Below are positions 15,493-25,518 of a stretch of 64,000 bases of DNA, one piece after another (within the stretch, counting starts at the first letter, position 1; each line of letters begins with the position of its first letter). Source of the DNA: Pseudomonas muyukensis (GTDB taxonomy: Bacteria > Pseudomonadota > Gammaproteobacteria > Pseudomonadales > Pseudomonadaceae); NCBI RefSeq assembly GCF_019139535.1, contig NZ_CP077073.1:1624001-1688000 (forward strand), read 5' to 3'. A program made the position numbers and the translations under genes. The notes under the pieces are model-generated. The model was not told the origin of the DNA. It did not search any database and saw only the letters and a program-made list of their open reading frames with translations.

Positions 15493-16950
15493 TCAGAACT
15501 GGAAGTACAGGAACGGTGAGTAGCTCTGCGCCGAGAGCTTGAGCACCGAGGCGGCGAACAGCAGCAGGACCAGGGCGCGGGTCATGACCCGGGCCCAGTC
15601 CAGGCCCAGCGAGCCGTCGGCGTTGACGTGCACCGGCGTGGCCCGGGGCGTTGGCTTGGCGTTGCGGTAGAAGTCGCGCAGGCCGAAGAACGCCAGGGTC
15701 AGGTAGGCGACGATCAGCGTGGCCACTTGCAGGCCGGTGAGCTGGGCTCGGTTGAGTTCCGACAGCTGCCAGTCGCCGAAGCTGAACATGGCGCCGTACA
15801 TGCGCGCGGCCACATGCAGGTTCTCGGCGCGGAAGATCACCCAGCCGACCACCACCAGCAGGAAGGTGAAGGCCCATTTCACCGGATTGAAACGCTGCGG
15901 GTTGGTGTCCAGCCCCAGCGCCCGCTCGATGGCCAGCCACAGGCCGTGCCAGGCGCCCCAGATGATGTAGGTGAAGTTGGCGCCGTGCCACAGGCCACCC
16001 AGCAGCATGGTCAGGAACAGGTTGCGGTAGGTGTTGAACGTGCCTTTGCGGTTGCCGCCCAAGGTGATGTACAGGTAGTCGCGCAGCCAGGTCGACAGGC
16101 TGATGTGCCAGCGCCGCCAGAACTCGGTGATCGACTGGCTGATGTAGGGCTGCTTGAAGTTCTCCATGAAGCGAAAACCCATCATCAGGCCCAGGCCGAT
16201 GGCCATGTCGCTGTAGCCGGAGAAGTCGAAGTACAGCTGTGCGGTGTAGGCCAGGGCGCCCAGCCAGGCATCACCGGTGGTCGGGTTCTGCAGGGCGAAG
16301 CAGTGGTCGGCGACCACCGCCAGGGTGTCGGCGATGAACACCTTCTTGATGAAGCCTTGCATGAAGCGGGTGCAGCCTTCGGAGAACTTGTCCAGGGTGT
16401 GGGTGCGGTTGTTGAACTGCTCGACCAGGTCCTTGAAGCGCAGCACGGGGCCGGCGATCAGGTGCGGGAAGATCGCCACGAACGCGGCGAAGTCGATCAG
16501 GTTGCGCGTGGCGGGGGTGTCGCCGCGGTACACGTCGATGATGTAGCTGATCGACTCGAAGATGTAGAACGAGATGCCGATCGGCAGCAGCACGTGGGTG
16601 AGGATGAACGGCTCCAGGCCCATCGAGGTCATGATCGCGTTGAGGCTGTCGACGCCGAAGTTGGCGTACTTGAAGTAGCCGAGGATGCCCAGGTCGACCC
16701 CCACGCCCAGCAGCAGCCAGCGTTGCGCGGGCTTGGTGCGCACGCCGGCGGCGCCGACTTTCAGGCCGATCCAGTAGTTCCACAGGGTGACCCCGGCGAA
16801 CAGGGCGAGGAAGTCCACCCGCCACCAGGCGTAGAAGATGTAGCTGGCAACCAGCAGCAGCAGGTTGCGGTAGCGGTTCCCGCTTATGTAGTACAAGCCG
16901 AGGAAAACCGGCAGGAACAGGAACAGGAACACATTGGACGAGAAGACCAT
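15493..16950 (-). CDS. algI: AlgI: membrane-bound O-acyltransferase for alginate acetylation
   Basis: A 485-aa polytopic MBOAT protein thought to carry acetyl groups across the inner membrane to AlgJ/AlgX. About ten hydrophobic segments are visible, beginning MVFSSNVFLFLFLPVFLGLYY. MBOAT landmarks are FDFSGYSDMAIGLG, EFWRRWHISLSTWLRDYLYI and the catalytic-His region GGLWHGANFTYIIWGAWHG. The start at 16950 has aggaga just upstream; longer frames lack the hydrophobic start. It is separated from algL by 205 bp holding a REP pair, the largest gap inside the operon. Confidence 0.96.
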   Translation of the reverse strand: MVFSSNVFLFLFLPVFLGLYYISGNRYRNLLLLVASYIFYAWWRVDFLALFAGVTLWNYWIGLKVGAAGVRTKPAQRWLLLGVGVDLGILGYFKYANFGVDSLNAIMTSMGLEPFILTHVLLPIGISFYIFESISYIIDVYRGDTPATRNLIDFAAFVAIFPHLIAGPVLRFKDLVEQFNNRTHTLDKFSEGCTRFMQGFIKKVFIADTLAVVADHCFALQNPTTGDAWLGALAYTAQLYFDFSGYSDMAIGLGLMMGFRFMENFKQPYISQSITEFWRRWHISLSTWLRDYLYITLGGNRKGTFNTYRNLFLTMLLGGLWHGANFTYIIWGAWHGLWLAIERALGLDTNPQRFNPVKWAFTFLLVVVGWVIFRAENLHVAARMYGAMFSFGDWQLSELNRAQLTGLQVATLIVAYLTLAFFGLRDFYRNAKPTPRATPVHVNADGSLGLDWARVMTRALVLLLFAASVLKLSAQSYSPFLYFQF

Positions 16951-17044
16951 CCCGGTTCTCCTAGTTATGCACAGCATTCGGGGCACAGCGCCCCCCAAAC
17001 CCCCCACGCAAACGCAGGGGAAACCTTTGTTGCCTCAACCGTTG

Positions 17045-17154
17045 CTGGCGAGGGCTTCGCCCTCGTTTCGCGACACCAGGCCGCTCCTACAGGATTAGCG
17101 CCGTCCCTGTAGGAGCGGCCTGGTGTCGCGATGGGCCGCAAAGCGGCCCCTGGC
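17045..17154. repeat. REP pair inside the alginate operon (algL-algI gap)
   Basis: Two inverted REP units (tttcgcgacaccaggccgctcctac and gtaggagcggcctggtgtcgcga) with flanking gggcttcgccc and gggccgcaaagcggcccc stems lie between the algL stop and the algI start, within a co-transcribed operon. Confidence 0.85.
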
Positions 17155-17155
17155 C

Positions 17156-18256
17156 TTACTTCTTTTCCGCGCCCGGGTCATAGACCCGGGTCATATCGCC
17201 ACCCAGCCGGAAGTTGTTGAACGGCTGCATGTCGTGCTTGCGCTCGAGGGTGTCGCCGACGCACTGGTACAGCGCGCACCACGGCTCGAGCCAGGCGTAC
17301 TTGCTGTCGACCTTCAGGTCCTTGAGGTCCTGCTTCACGCCGGCGCGGGTGTTGAAATGAACAGGGTCGCGGGCCCCGGCGAGCACGCCTTCGCCAAGCC
17401 GTTGCAAGGCGAAGTTGTTCTCCTTGCGCAGGTCCACGCCGTTGGCCTGGGCGAAGCTGGCGATCATCGCCAGCGGCGGCAGGGCGTAGTTGTGGTAGGC
17501 CAGGGCGCGTTGCTTGCGCTTGACCTCGTTGGGCAAAAAGCCCTGTTCGTCCACCTGGTTGACGCCGACCTTGTATTCCTTCACCGCCCAGTCGAACAGG
17601 TCGCGGCGGTCGGTGGCCACGGCGGTGGCCATCACCGACCAGGCCGCCCAGTAGCTGTGGTTGTTGATCTTCTCCAGGGGCAGGTCGCTCCAGTCGCGCA
17701 CGGTCTGTTCGGCCAGGCGCGCCAGCCACTTCTCGATCTGCGCGGCCTGGGCCTGGTGCGCGGCCAGCGGCTGGGAATTGGAGAACTTCAGCCGCAGCCA
17801 CGAGCCGCTCATGCTGCCTAGCGCCCATTTGCGCATCGACTTGCCGGTGTGGTTGAAGTCGGTGGATTCCAGGGCGTCGGCCTGGGCCCAGGTCTCGAGC
17901 CAGCCCAGCGCGCAGTCGAGCTGGGTCGGGCGGCCGTCGCGCAGGTACTGGCCGACCATCTTGCTGATGCCTCGCTCGAGGCGGGTGATGTCCTCGGTGG
18001 CTTTGTGGAAGGCTTTTTCCGAGGCGACATTGAGCGTCGCCCGGGCCTTGTCGGAGCCTTCGTACTTGCTGCGAAACTGCAGCGCCCCGGTGAACGGCTT
18101 GGGCGCCGCTTCGCAGCGGAAGTTGCCGTCGCCGGTCTTGAGTTTCTCGATACCCTCGTAGTAGCCCTGGGGCGGCACCAACGCGGCCTGCGCCGCGCCG
18201 CCGAACAGGGCGAGAACGAGCAGGGCCGGTGCGGTCTTGCGATGGATGGCTGTCAT
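17156..18256 (-). CDS. algL: AlgL: alginate lyase
   Basis: A 366-aa periplasmic poly-mannuronate lyase (PL5) that degrades misdirected alginate in the periplasm. A Sec signal ends about residue 24 ([19 protein letters not shown]). The family active-site motif NNHSYWAAW is present in the middle, along with [19 protein letters not shown]. The start at 18256 is chosen for the signal peptide and gaggcga Shine-Dalgarno; the frame is open much further upstream inside algX. It lies 7 bp after algX. Confidence 0.96.
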   Translation of the reverse strand: MTAIHRKTAPALLVLALFGGAAQAALVPPQGYYEGIEKLKTGDGNFRCEAAPKPFTGALQFRSKYEGSDKARATLNVASEKAFHKATEDITRLERGISKMVGQYLRDGRPTQLDCALGWLETWAQADALESTDFNHTGKSMRKWALGSMSGSWLRLKFSNSQPLAAHQAQAAQIEKWLARLAEQTVRDWSDLPLEKINNHSYWAAWSVMATAVATDRRDLFDWAVKEYKVGVNQVDEQGFLPNEVKRKQRALAYHNYALPPLAMIASFAQANGVDLRKENNFALQRLGEGVLAGARDPVHFNTRAGVKQDLKDLKVDSKYAWLEPWCALYQCVGDTLERKHDMQPFNNFRLGGDMTRVYDPGAEKK

Positions 18257-18263
18257 GGTCGCC

Positions 18264-19706
18264 TCACTGGCCAGCTTGCGCGGTGTGCTGCGCGGGGCTG
18301 GCGAAGTTGTTGCGTTTGCAGAGTTTGGCTTCGACCTTCTGCGTACCGCTTTCTGGCCCTTGGACCTCCAGGGCAAGCAGGTTCTGGCCTGCCCAGTCTT
18401 CGTCCTCGCGCATCTGGAAGACGAAGCGCCCATCGGTGTCGGAGGTTTCGGGCTTCTCGATCTTGATGTCCTCGTGGCGGCCGTTGAGGTACCACAGGGT
18501 GGCCTGCAGCACCTTCACCGAGCTGTCCTCGAACTTGATGTCGAGCTGGTGGTTGCGGTTGACCAGGTCCTTGATCACGCCGTTCTTGCCGTTGACCATC
18601 AGCTCGTTCTTGCCGGGCTTGAGGGTGGCGCTGGCGCTCATCTGCGCCGGGCGGGCGTCGCAGCCGTCGTCGAGCAGGGCGAGGATCTGTCGCCAGATGG
18701 TTTCCTGGTCGAGGCGGTACAGCGGCGAGAACTCCCACACCAGGATCTTCGGTGGGTGGTTCTGGAACTCCTCGCTGCCCAGGTACTGGATCATCGAGCC
18801 TTCCAGGCCGCCGCCGGGGAAGGCGACGTTGAGCACGTCGGCGCCAATGTATTGCTCGAGGAAGCCTGAGAAGTTGTAGTTCTTGCCGCTGTGGCTGGTG
18901 CCGACCAGGGTGATCTGCGCGTTGCCCGAGTCGCCGAACAGGTCGTCACCGCCGGCGGCGCCCTTGGGTTCGGTGGCGAACTGATCCATGTACTGCACCG
19001 CATAGCTGGTGCCACACAATTGCCCGGCGACGTTGTGCAGGGTGCCGGTCTTGCCCATGCGCCCGGACTTCCTGGTCTCGAATTCCTTGCGCGGGATACC
19101 TTCGAAGGCCGGCATCCGGTGCACGGTGTCGGCGACGATCTTCGCCGCGCGCTCGGCACCGTAGGGGGTCCAGTGCTGGTCGCCGCGGAAGTAGAAGTCC
19201 TTGCCCTGGTCGGCGGCGGCCAGTTGCTCGTTGGTCAGCGGCGACAGGTCGGGCACGTTGTAGCCCATCTTGGAAAAGCGCTGGAGCATGGCCTGGTAGT
19301 TGCGCAGGGCCTTCTGGTAGTCGAACGCGGCCTTTTCTTCAGGCTTGAGCATGTTGCGGTTCACCAGGCCGCGGGTCGGCTGGTACACCACCACCAGTTC
19401 CACGCCGCGCTTCTTGAAGGCGTCGTGCACCTGCTGCAGGCGCTTGTAGCCGCCTGGGGTGGTGTCGAACTCGGTGCGCAGGTCCTCGCGGGTACGGAAC
19501 AGCCAGTCGCCCTGGGCTTGCACCAGGGTGGTGAAGTTCTGCTGGTAGCGGGTGGTGTAGCGGCTGGCGTCGTGGGCCTCGGGGCACAGCTGGCAGCACG
19601 GTTCGGCGCTGAAGGTCGGTGCCTTGATGTCTTCGGCGCGCACGCCCTGGCTGATGGCCAGGAGGGCGGCGGACAGGCCCAGCAGTTTCATCAGGTGTGG
19701 AGTCAT
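18264..19706 (-). CDS. algX: AlgX: alginate O-acetyltransferase with carbohydrate-binding module
   Basis: A 480-aa periplasmic enzyme that O-acetylates polymannuronate and is part of the AlgK-AlgX-AlgE complex. The signal peptide ends near residue 24 ([11 protein letters not shown]). The SGNH-like domain has [13 protein letters not shown] (catalytic D-x-H near 174) and Ser in [12 protein letters not shown] (near 270). A C-terminal carbohydrate-binding region follows. The start at 19706 has aaggaag 8 nt upstream; an in-frame ATG at 19691 is an alternative. It lies 13 bp after algG. Confidence 0.96.
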   Translation of the reverse strand: MTPHLMKLLGLSAALLAISQGVRAEDIKAPTFSAEPCCQLCPEAHDASRYTTRYQQNFTTLVQAQGDWLFRTREDLRTEFDTTPGGYKRLQQVHDAFKKRGVELVVVYQPTRGLVNRNMLKPEEKAAFDYQKALRNYQAMLQRFSKMGYNVPDLSPLTNEQLAAADQGKDFYFRGDQHWTPYGAERAAKIVADTVHRMPAFEGIPRKEFETRKSGRMGKTGTLHNVAGQLCGTSYAVQYMDQFATEPKGAAGGDDLFGDSGNAQITLVGTSHSGKNYNFSGFLEQYIGADVLNVAFPGGGLEGSMIQYLGSEEFQNHPPKILVWEFSPLYRLDQETIWRQILALLDDGCDARPAQMSASATLKPGKNELMVNGKNGVIKDLVNRNHQLDIKFEDSSVKVLQATLWYLNGRHEDIKIEKPETSDTDGRFVFQMREDEDWAGQNLLALEVQGPESGTQKVEAKLCKRNNFASPAQHTAQAGQ

Positions 19707-19719
19707 GGTCTGGGCTTCC

Positions 19720-21279
19720 TTAGTCGATCATTTCGGTCTGGCGTTCGACCGGGTCGATCAGCACGGCCTTCTGCTGGCGCACCAGCAGGTCGAGGATTTC
19801 GTCCTGGCGCTCGCCGAGCACGCCGTTGAAGCTAATGCCATTGGCCTTGCGCGGCATCAGCATCGACACCTTGTACAGCTCCACCGACAGCGGCGAGTCG
19901 ATCGACAAGGGGCCCGAGCCATTGGCCGCCAGCTCGCCGCCGACCACGATCAGCGACACCTTGGTGTCGAACGGGTCGAGGGCGATGTCGCGGTCGGTGT
20001 CGGACAGGTCCTTGATGTGCCCGTACACGCCCACCAGGCCGTTGGCCATGGCGACGTTCTCGTACAGGCGGATGTTCACGCTGTTGCGCACGCGGATGCC
20101 GTGGCGGCGGTTGTTGATCAGCTTGTTGCCCCAGATCAGGTTGTCGCCGCTTTCGTACAGGGTGATGCCGTCGGTGTGGTTGCGGTAGATCTCGTTGTAG
20201 GCGATCAGGTTGTTGACGCTGTTACGGTCGATCACCACGCCCGAGAGCTTGTTGTCGTAGCTCTTGTTGTTGATGATCCAGCTGTCGTTGACCTCGCGCG
20301 AGACGATGATCCCGTGCTTTTTCTTGGTGCCGTGCACGGTGTTGCCGGCGATGATCAGGCGGTGCGAGCGGTCGTGGGGGTCGATGCCGTAGACGATGTT
20401 GTCGCGGTAGGTCGAGTCCTTGATCACGAAGTCCTGGGTTTCGTAGCAGTAGAAGCCGTACCACATGTCGCTGAACTCGGAGCCGATGATCCAGCCGGTG
20501 GGTTCCGGGCGGCCCATCTGCTTGGCCATGTTCGGCGTGTACTGCGAGATGCTCACGCCGTAGGACTTGGACTTGGCGTAGCCGAAGCTGGCCATCTTGC
20601 TGTTGACGATGTAGGTCTCGGTGCCGCCCCAGCTGAGCAGGAACGGGCGGAATTCATCGGGCTTGCGAAAGGTCGCCGGGCCGTTGGCCTGTTCGCGCCA
20701 GCCGGTCACCTGGGTATCGCTGACGAACAGCTTGCCGTCGTTGACGATGAACGAGCCGCCTTCCTCGGACAGGCGCAGCTCCTTGACCTTGCCGTCGATC
20801 TCCAGCACGCCCTTGCGCCCGACCACGATCGGCAGGCGCGCCAGGTACACGCCGGGGGCGGTCTCGCGCAGGTACTGGCTGGGGACTTTCCGGCTCAGCT
20901 CGACCAGGTCGACATGGCCGTCGTCGACGAAGATCGCCTGGGGAATGCCGTGCTGGCGGCGGACCCACTCGGCGCCTTTGTTGTCGCCGCCGATGAACTC
21001 CTTGAGGGTGTCCTCTTGGAGCATGCGGCGCACGCTGACCTTGCCCTTGTGCTGGCGGTCGATCTTCTTTTGCACCGCCGCGGCGGTGTAGCCGGACAGG
21101 TCGGGCAGCTTGGGCGGGTCCATCTGCAGCGGCGCGATCGGCGCGCTGGAGACGGTGTAGGTCTTGGCCTGCTGCAGCTCCTTGGCGATCACTGCCGGTT
21201 CTGCGGCGGCGACCAGGCCGCTGGCCAGCAGCAAGGCGCTGGCGAGGAGGCTGTGGCGAAGGTTGGGGTGCAGGTTCAT
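19720..21279 (-). CDS. algG: AlgG: poly(beta-D-mannuronate) C5-epimerase
   Basis: A 519-aa periplasmic epimerase turning D-mannuronate into L-guluronate in the polymer. A signal peptide is present (ASALLLASGLVAAAEP). A right-handed beta-helix region (CASH/PbH1 repeats) fills the second half: YGIDPHDRSHRLIIAGNTV carries the DPHD active-site motif, followed by NKSYDNKLSGVVIDRNSVNN and YNEIYRNHTDGITLYESGDN. Length is that of other Pseudomonas AlgG proteins. It lies 18 bp after algE. Confidence 0.96.
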   Translation of the reverse strand: MNLHPNLRHSLLASALLLASGLVAAAEPAVIAKELQQAKTYTVSSAPIAPLQMDPPKLPDLSGYTAAAVQKKIDRQHKGKVSVRRMLQEDTLKEFIGGDNKGAEWVRRQHGIPQAIFVDDGHVDLVELSRKVPSQYLRETAPGVYLARLPIVVGRKGVLEIDGKVKELRLSEEGGSFIVNDGKLFVSDTQVTGWREQANGPATFRKPDEFRPFLLSWGGTETYIVNSKMASFGYAKSKSYGVSISQYTPNMAKQMGRPEPTGWIIGSEFSDMWYGFYCYETQDFVIKDSTYRDNIVYGIDPHDRSHRLIIAGNTVHGTKKKHGIIVSREVNDSWIINNKSYDNKLSGVVIDRNSVNNLIAYNEIYRNHTDGITLYESGDNLIWGNKLINNRRHGIRVRNSVNIRLYENVAMANGLVGVYGHIKDLSDTDRDIALDPFDTKVSLIVVGGELAANGSGPLSIDSPLSVELYKVSMLMPRKANGISFNGVLGERQDEILDLLVRQQKAVLIDPVERQTEMID

Positions 21280-21297
21280 GGCTTTCCTCTCCCGGCC

Positions 21298-22776
21298 TCA
21301 GAAGCGCCAGATCACGTCGACGAAGGCACGGTGCATGTACGAGTCCGCTTCCTTGCCATAGGCGTCGCCCGGCTTGAACACACCGGCGCGCAGGCGCACC
21401 AGGGCCGAGGGCTCGTCGATCGACTGGCTGATGGAGGCTGGCAGCAGGCCCTGCTTGAAGTACTTGGTGACGACCACGTCCATTTCCTGGCCCAGGTCCT
21501 TCTCGCCGTTGACCAGCGGACGGCTCACCCCGCCGTCGTCGACCACCGCGTTGATGCCGCTGGCGCCGATGTTCTGCTGGTCATCGACGCGCCAGAACTT
21601 GTGGTAGATGAAGCTGGCGTCGTAGTCGTCGCGCAGCTGCCAGGAGGCGAACAGGGTTGCGGCCTGCAGGTTGCCCAGCTGGCCGCGGAAGGCCTCGCCG
21701 AAGCGGTGCACGCGCGAGCGGGTGCCGGTGAAGTTGGAGCGGTTGCTTTCCAGGCCGGTCTGTTCGAAGTTGCTCGAGCCGTCGTCGCCACCGCCGCCGC
21801 TGCCACGGGCATAGGCCGCGCCGACCTGCCACTGCGGGTCGAGGCGCAGGCGGATGCCAAGGTCGGTGGCCCAGGCGTTGACGTCGCCACTCTGCTTGCC
21901 GGTGGCGACCTGGTCGTTGCCCAGGGTGCTGGTGGTCAGCTTGTCGCGGTCGCCGGTCAGCCAGGTGACGCTGCCCCAGTAGTTGACGGTATGCTCGTTG
22001 CGCCAGTTGTAGGCGTCGCTGTTGGCTTCCAGGCCCAGCCAGGTGAGGTCGCCGGTGCGGGTCTTGTCGAGGGCATCGACGGTCTCGCCGGGGTTCTTCA
22101 GGCTGCCGCCGTCATGGGTGTGGTGGGCGCGCACGCCGACCCAGTGGCCGGGGGTCCACTGTGTGGCGATGTTGCCGTAGAGGTGGGTGCGGTCCTTGTC
22201 CTCGGGAGCCAGCTCGGTCAGGTCGGTGCGGTACTCGCTGAAACGCTGGGCCACGCCCAGGTCGGCCTTGAGCAAGGTGGTGTCGAAGGTCCAGTTCAGC
22301 GCCTCGATGTTGGTGTCGCGCCACATGCCGTCGTCGCTGCGCAGGCGCTGGCGGCCGAAGCGCAGTTGCTCGCCAGGGTAGGCGGTCAGGCCACTGTAGC
22401 CGACCCAGAATTCGCGCATGGCCAGGTAGCTCTTGTCCTGCTTGCGCTCGTCGGCGGCGGTGTCGGTGGCGCTGCCGTCGTCGTTCTGGCGCAGGGTGTC
22501 GGTCTCGATGGTGTCGGTGGCGGTCACCGCCTGGCCCATGGCGAAGGCGCTCCAGTTGCCGCGCTCGCCATACACCCAGGGGCGCAGGTCCAGGCCCAGG
22601 CCGTTGACGTCGCCGCCGGAGCGGGTGCCGAGGTCGCGGTCGTCTTCGGACTGGCCGGTGATCTTCACGTCCAGGCCGAAGTTCTTCTGCGCGGTTTGCG
22701 CCGCCAGGGTCGGCATCGACCACAGCAGGGCGAAGCTCAGGCCAATGCCGGCTTTCACGAAGGGGTTGAGCGTCAT
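21298..22776 (-). CDS. algE: AlgE: outer-membrane alginate export porin
   Basis: A 492-aa outer-membrane beta-barrel for alginate secretion. The signal peptide ends [13 protein letters not shown], the barrel has alternating aromatic strands, and the C-terminus is VDVIWRF with the terminal Phe used by the Bam machinery. Family motifs such as [19 protein letters not shown] and [20 protein letters not shown] are clear. Its ATG overlaps the last bases of algK by 4 bp, so translation is coupled to the lipoprotein that docks to it. Confidence 0.96.
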   Translation of the reverse strand: MTLNPFVKAGIGLSFALLWSMPTLAAQTAQKNFGLDVKITGQSEDDRDLGTRSGGDVNGLGLDLRPWVYGERGNWSAFAMGQAVTATDTIETDTLRQNDDGSATDTAADERKQDKSYLAMREFWVGYSGLTAYPGEQLRFGRQRLRSDDGMWRDTNIEALNWTFDTTLLKADLGVAQRFSEYRTDLTELAPEDKDRTHLYGNIATQWTPGHWVGVRAHHTHDGGSLKNPGETVDALDKTRTGDLTWLGLEANSDAYNWRNEHTVNYWGSVTWLTGDRDKLTTSTLGNDQVATGKQSGDVNAWATDLGIRLRLDPQWQVGAAYARGSGGGGDDGSSNFEQTGLESNRSNFTGTRSRVHRFGEAFRGQLGNLQAATLFASWQLRDDYDASFIYHKFWRVDDQQNIGASGINAVVDDGGVSRPLVNGEKDLGQEMDVVVTKYFKQGLLPASISQSIDEPSALVRLRAGVFKPGDAYGKEADSYMHRAFVDVIWRF

Positions 22777-24305
22777 AGCGAATCCTCGGCGTCTACTTCA
22801 TCGTGCTCGTCTTGCAGCGCTTCGATGGCCAAGGTGCTGTGGGCGCCTTGGTTCATGCTGCCGCGAGCCTGCTTCTCCTGCGCCAGCAGGTTTTGCGCCT
22901 GGCTGCGCTGGTCGGGCGTGAGTTGCTGGTCGAGCTGTTGCAGCAGTTCGGCCGATTGCGGCGTCGGGTTGACCTGCGACAGCTGGGCGAATACCCAGGC
23001 GTTGGTCGGCTCACTGCGGATGCCGTGGCCTTCGCTGAACAGCTGGGCGAGGGCGTAGTCGGCGCTGTTCTGGCCACCACGGGCGGCGGCCAGCAGGTGG
23101 TCGACGGCCTTCTGCGGCTCGACGTTGCCCAGGTAGCCGCGGCGGTACAGCTGGCCGAGGTAGTAATGGGCACTGACTTCGCCTGCGTCGGCGGCGGCCT
23201 GCAGGTGCTGCTCGGCCTTCGCCGCGTCGGCCGGCACGGTCTTGCCTTCGTAGTACAGGCGGCCCAGCAGCAGCTCGGCGCGGGGTTGCTCGGCAGCGCG
23301 GCCCTTGTCGATGTAGGCCATGAGCTGGTCGGTATCGCCCAGCTCGGGGAAGTCGTAGAGCAATTGCGCCAGGCTCACCCAGGAGGCAGGGTTGGCGGGG
23401 GCGACTTGCTCGAGCAAGTCCTTGGCGGTTTTCTCGTCGGTCTGGCCCAGGCTGCGGTCGGCCAGCACCCGGGCCACGCTGTCGACCCGGGTGGCCGGCA
23501 CGGCGCCGCGGGCGTAGGCGGCCTTGAGCTGCTCCAGCAGGGCGGCCTGCTGCTCGGGCTGGGCGCGCTTCTGGTAGACGCTGGCCAGTTCGACGTAGCA
23601 GATGTCGGTGCTGGCCAGGGCCGCCTTGCAGATCTTTTCCACCTCGCCCAGGTGTTGGTCGTAGCTGCCCTGGGTGCGGTACAGCAGCACCTGGGCCAGG
23701 CCCGCCTCGGGGTTGCCGGCGGCGCGCCACTGGTCGATCTGCTGCTGGGCGTTGATGTTGGGGAAGCTCTGCGGGTACTGCAGGTAGAGCATCGCCAGGG
23801 GGATCAGGGTGTTGCCTTCGCCTTGCCTGGCCGCGAGCTTGAGCAGCGATTCGGCCTCTTCGCGCTCGGCCTGGGTGCTGTCGGGCTTGGCCACCAGCAG
23901 GCGGCCGAGGCGGGCCTGGGCGCGGGGCGAGGTGGCGGCGGCGGCGCGGTAGGTGGCTTCGGCCTGTTTGAGCTGGGCCGGGTCGCGGGTGGCGACCTGG
24001 ATATCGGCCAGGCCGACTTGCGCCTCGCTGTAACCCAGATCGGCCAAGGCCTTGTAGTTGCGCTCGGCGGTGGCGGTGTCGCCGCGCTTGAGCGCTTCGT
24101 TGGCCAGGCGCTGGTCGGGCAGGCCGGCGCAGCCGGCCAGGGTGATGGCCAGGGCCAGCGCGCACAGGCCCTGGCCAAAACCGTCCCTGTAGGAGCCGGC
24201 TTGCCGGCGAATGGCTCGCGCAGGTGTTGCATCCCATGGGCGAGTGCTGCGCACTCGATCGCCGGCAAGCCGGCTCCTACAGGTATCGGGGTATCTGCTG
24301 GTCAT
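22773..24305 (-). CDS. algK: AlgK: alginate export TPR lipoprotein, with a REP-encoded N-terminal insert
   Basis: A 510-aa outer-membrane lipoprotein with Sel1/TPR repeats that localises AlgE and binds AlgX. The mature part begins at the lipobox L56-A-G-C59, followed by [25 protein letters not shown], and Sel1-like repeats run to the C-terminus. The start at 24305 has agaggg at a good distance and lies 13 bp after alg44. Residues about 8-40 are encoded by an intact REP pair (24187-24282), giving a 58-residue signal region in place of the usual 20-28. Removing those 32 codons would give a normal lipoprotein signal. No alternative ATG near the hydrophobic core is in frame (a GTG at residue 18 is). 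Whether export still works is unknown. Confidence 0.92.
   Translation of the reverse strand: MTSRYPDTCRSRLAGDRVRSTRPWDATPARAIRRQAGSYRDGFGQGLCALALAITLAGCAGLPDQRLANEALKRGDTATAERNYKALADLGYSEAQVGLADIQVATRDPAQLKQAEATYRAAAATSPRAQARLGRLLVAKPDSTQAEREEAESLLKLAARQGEGNTLIPLAMLYLQYPQSFPNINAQQQIDQWRAAGNPEAGLAQVLLYRTQGSYDQHLGEVEKICKAALASTDICYVELASVYQKRAQPEQQAALLEQLKAAYARGAVPATRVDSVARVLADRSLGQTDEKTAKDLLEQVAPANPASWVSLAQLLYDFPELGDTDQLMAYIDKGRAAEQPRAELLLGRLYYEGKTVPADAAKAEQHLQAAADAGEVSAHYYLGQLYRRGYLGNVEPQKAVDHLLAAARGGQNSADYALAQLFSEGHGIRSEPTNAWVFAQLSQVNPTPQSAELLQQLDQQLTPDQRSQAQNLLAQEKQARGSMNQGAHSTLAIEALQDEHDEVDAEDSL
24187..24282. repeat. REP pair inside the algK coding sequence
   Basis: Two inverted REP units (ctgtaggagccggcttgccgg at the left and the exact inverse at the right) flank a short palindrome (cgagtgctgcgcactcg). 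The element spans 96 bp, an exact multiple of three, and carries no stop in the algK frame. Confidence 0.9.
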
Positions 24306-24317
24306 GGGTTATCCCTC

Positions 24318-25484
24318 TTAAAGCCCGCGGGCCACGGCCTTGTCGATCAGCCAGTTCAGCGACGGGCCACGGTCGCTGTTGACCGCGGCCGGGCGCCCGG
24401 CGAGTTCGGCCGGCAGGCCTTCGTCGGGCTGGATCTGCACGCGGATGTCGGCGGCCAGGTTGTCGGTGTCCAGGCTCGAACTGCCGACGATCTTGCCGCT
24501 GCGCACGTCGTCCTCGCCGGCGACCTGGAAGTTGACCCGGGTGCCGGGCTTCACTTCATCGAACTGGCGGTAGCTGAAGCGCGCCTCGACGGTCGGGGTG
24601 GTGGTCCGCGGGATCAGCGCGAACACCGGCTGGCCCTTGCTGGCGTACTGGCCGTCGTCCACCAGCTGGCGCGAGACCACGCAATCGCAGGGGCTGGTGA
24701 GGGTGCCGGAGAGCTGCTTGCCGAACAGCTCCTCGACCTTGGCCGGTTCCAGCTGCGAATCGTCCAGGTGCCCCTTGAGCAGGTCGAGCATGCTGGTGTT
24801 GAAGGTCGCCAGCGGCGCGCCCTTGGCCACCGTGGCGCCGCTGTGCACCAGGCTTTGCAGGCTGCCGTCGCGGGGCATGGTGACGTTGGTGGTGGGCACC
24901 GCCACCACGCCGGCTTCGGCATGGCTGACGAAGTACAGGCCGTACAGCGACTTGGCGACGAAGCCGAAGGCCAGCAGGCCGACGGCGAACACCCCGGCGG
25001 TGACGGTGACCGCGCGCAGGCGGCCGAACGCCGACAGGCCGGAGCCGCCGTCCTTCTGCTTGCGCGCCTTGGTGAAGTTGTCGCGCTGCAGGGTGCTGAG
25101 CACGTCGCCGACGCTGATCAGTTCGCCGGACAGGTGGCTGGTGATGATGTGGCGCAGGGTGGCGATGTCGCGCGGCTCGAGGTTCTGGAACTCGGTGCCG
25201 ATGCGCCCGCTCTGGGCATCGCTGGTGCGCACCAGCAGCTCGACGTCCATCGACAGGCCAAGGTTGTCGACCACGAACTGCAGGCGGCCACGCAGCACCT
25301 CGCCCTCGGCCAGGGGTTTTCTGGCATGGAAGGACAGGCCCCCGGCGGAAAGATCGTCCACCTTCACATCGTGCGGCTCGCGGTTGCCGTCCAGGTAGCG
25401 CAGCTTGGCAGGGATGCGCACCCGGGCGTGCTGGCGCTGCGCCTCGGATTCATGCACGACGTTGACGTTCACGGCGGTATTCAT
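24318..25484 (-). CDS. alg44: Alg44: c-di-GMP-binding alginate co-polymerase
   Basis: A 388-aa inner-membrane protein needed for alginate polymerisation. The N-terminal PilZ domain holds the c-di-GMP motifs RQHAR (residues 17-21) and DLSAGG (44-49). One membrane segment lies near residues 158-178, and the rest is a periplasmic HlyD-like barrel-sandwich domain. Alginate synthesis here should therefore respond to c-di-GMP after translation. It lies 34 bp after alg8 and 13 bp before algK. Confidence 0.96.
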   Translation of the reverse strand: MNTAVNVNVVHESEAQRQHARVRIPAKLRYLDGNREPHDVKVDDLSAGGLSFHARKPLAEGEVLRGRLQFVVDNLGLSMDVELLVRTSDAQSGRIGTEFQNLEPRDIATLRHIITSHLSGELISVGDVLSTLQRDNFTKARKQKDGGSGLSAFGRLRAVTVTAGVFAVGLLAFGFVAKSLYGLYFVSHAEAGVVAVPTTNVTMPRDGSLQSLVHSGATVAKGAPLATFNTSMLDLLKGHLDDSQLEPAKVEELFGKQLSGTLTSPCDCVVSRQLVDDGQYASKGQPVFALIPRTTTPTVEARFSYRQFDEVKPGTRVNFQVAGEDDVRSGKIVGSSSLDTDNLAADIRVQIQPDEGLPAELAGRPAAVNSDRGPSLNWLIDKAVARGL

Positions 25485-25518
25485 GGCGATTTCGTTCCTG
25501 TTATCCGATCCGGGGGGC

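Noticed and set aside
19624..23058. An 1144-codon open frame on the + strand opposite algG and algE, and similar frames opposite algK/alg44 and cysD/cysNC
   Set aside because: They have the same low-complexity composition and no motifs; the other strand encodes known alginate and sulfate genes.
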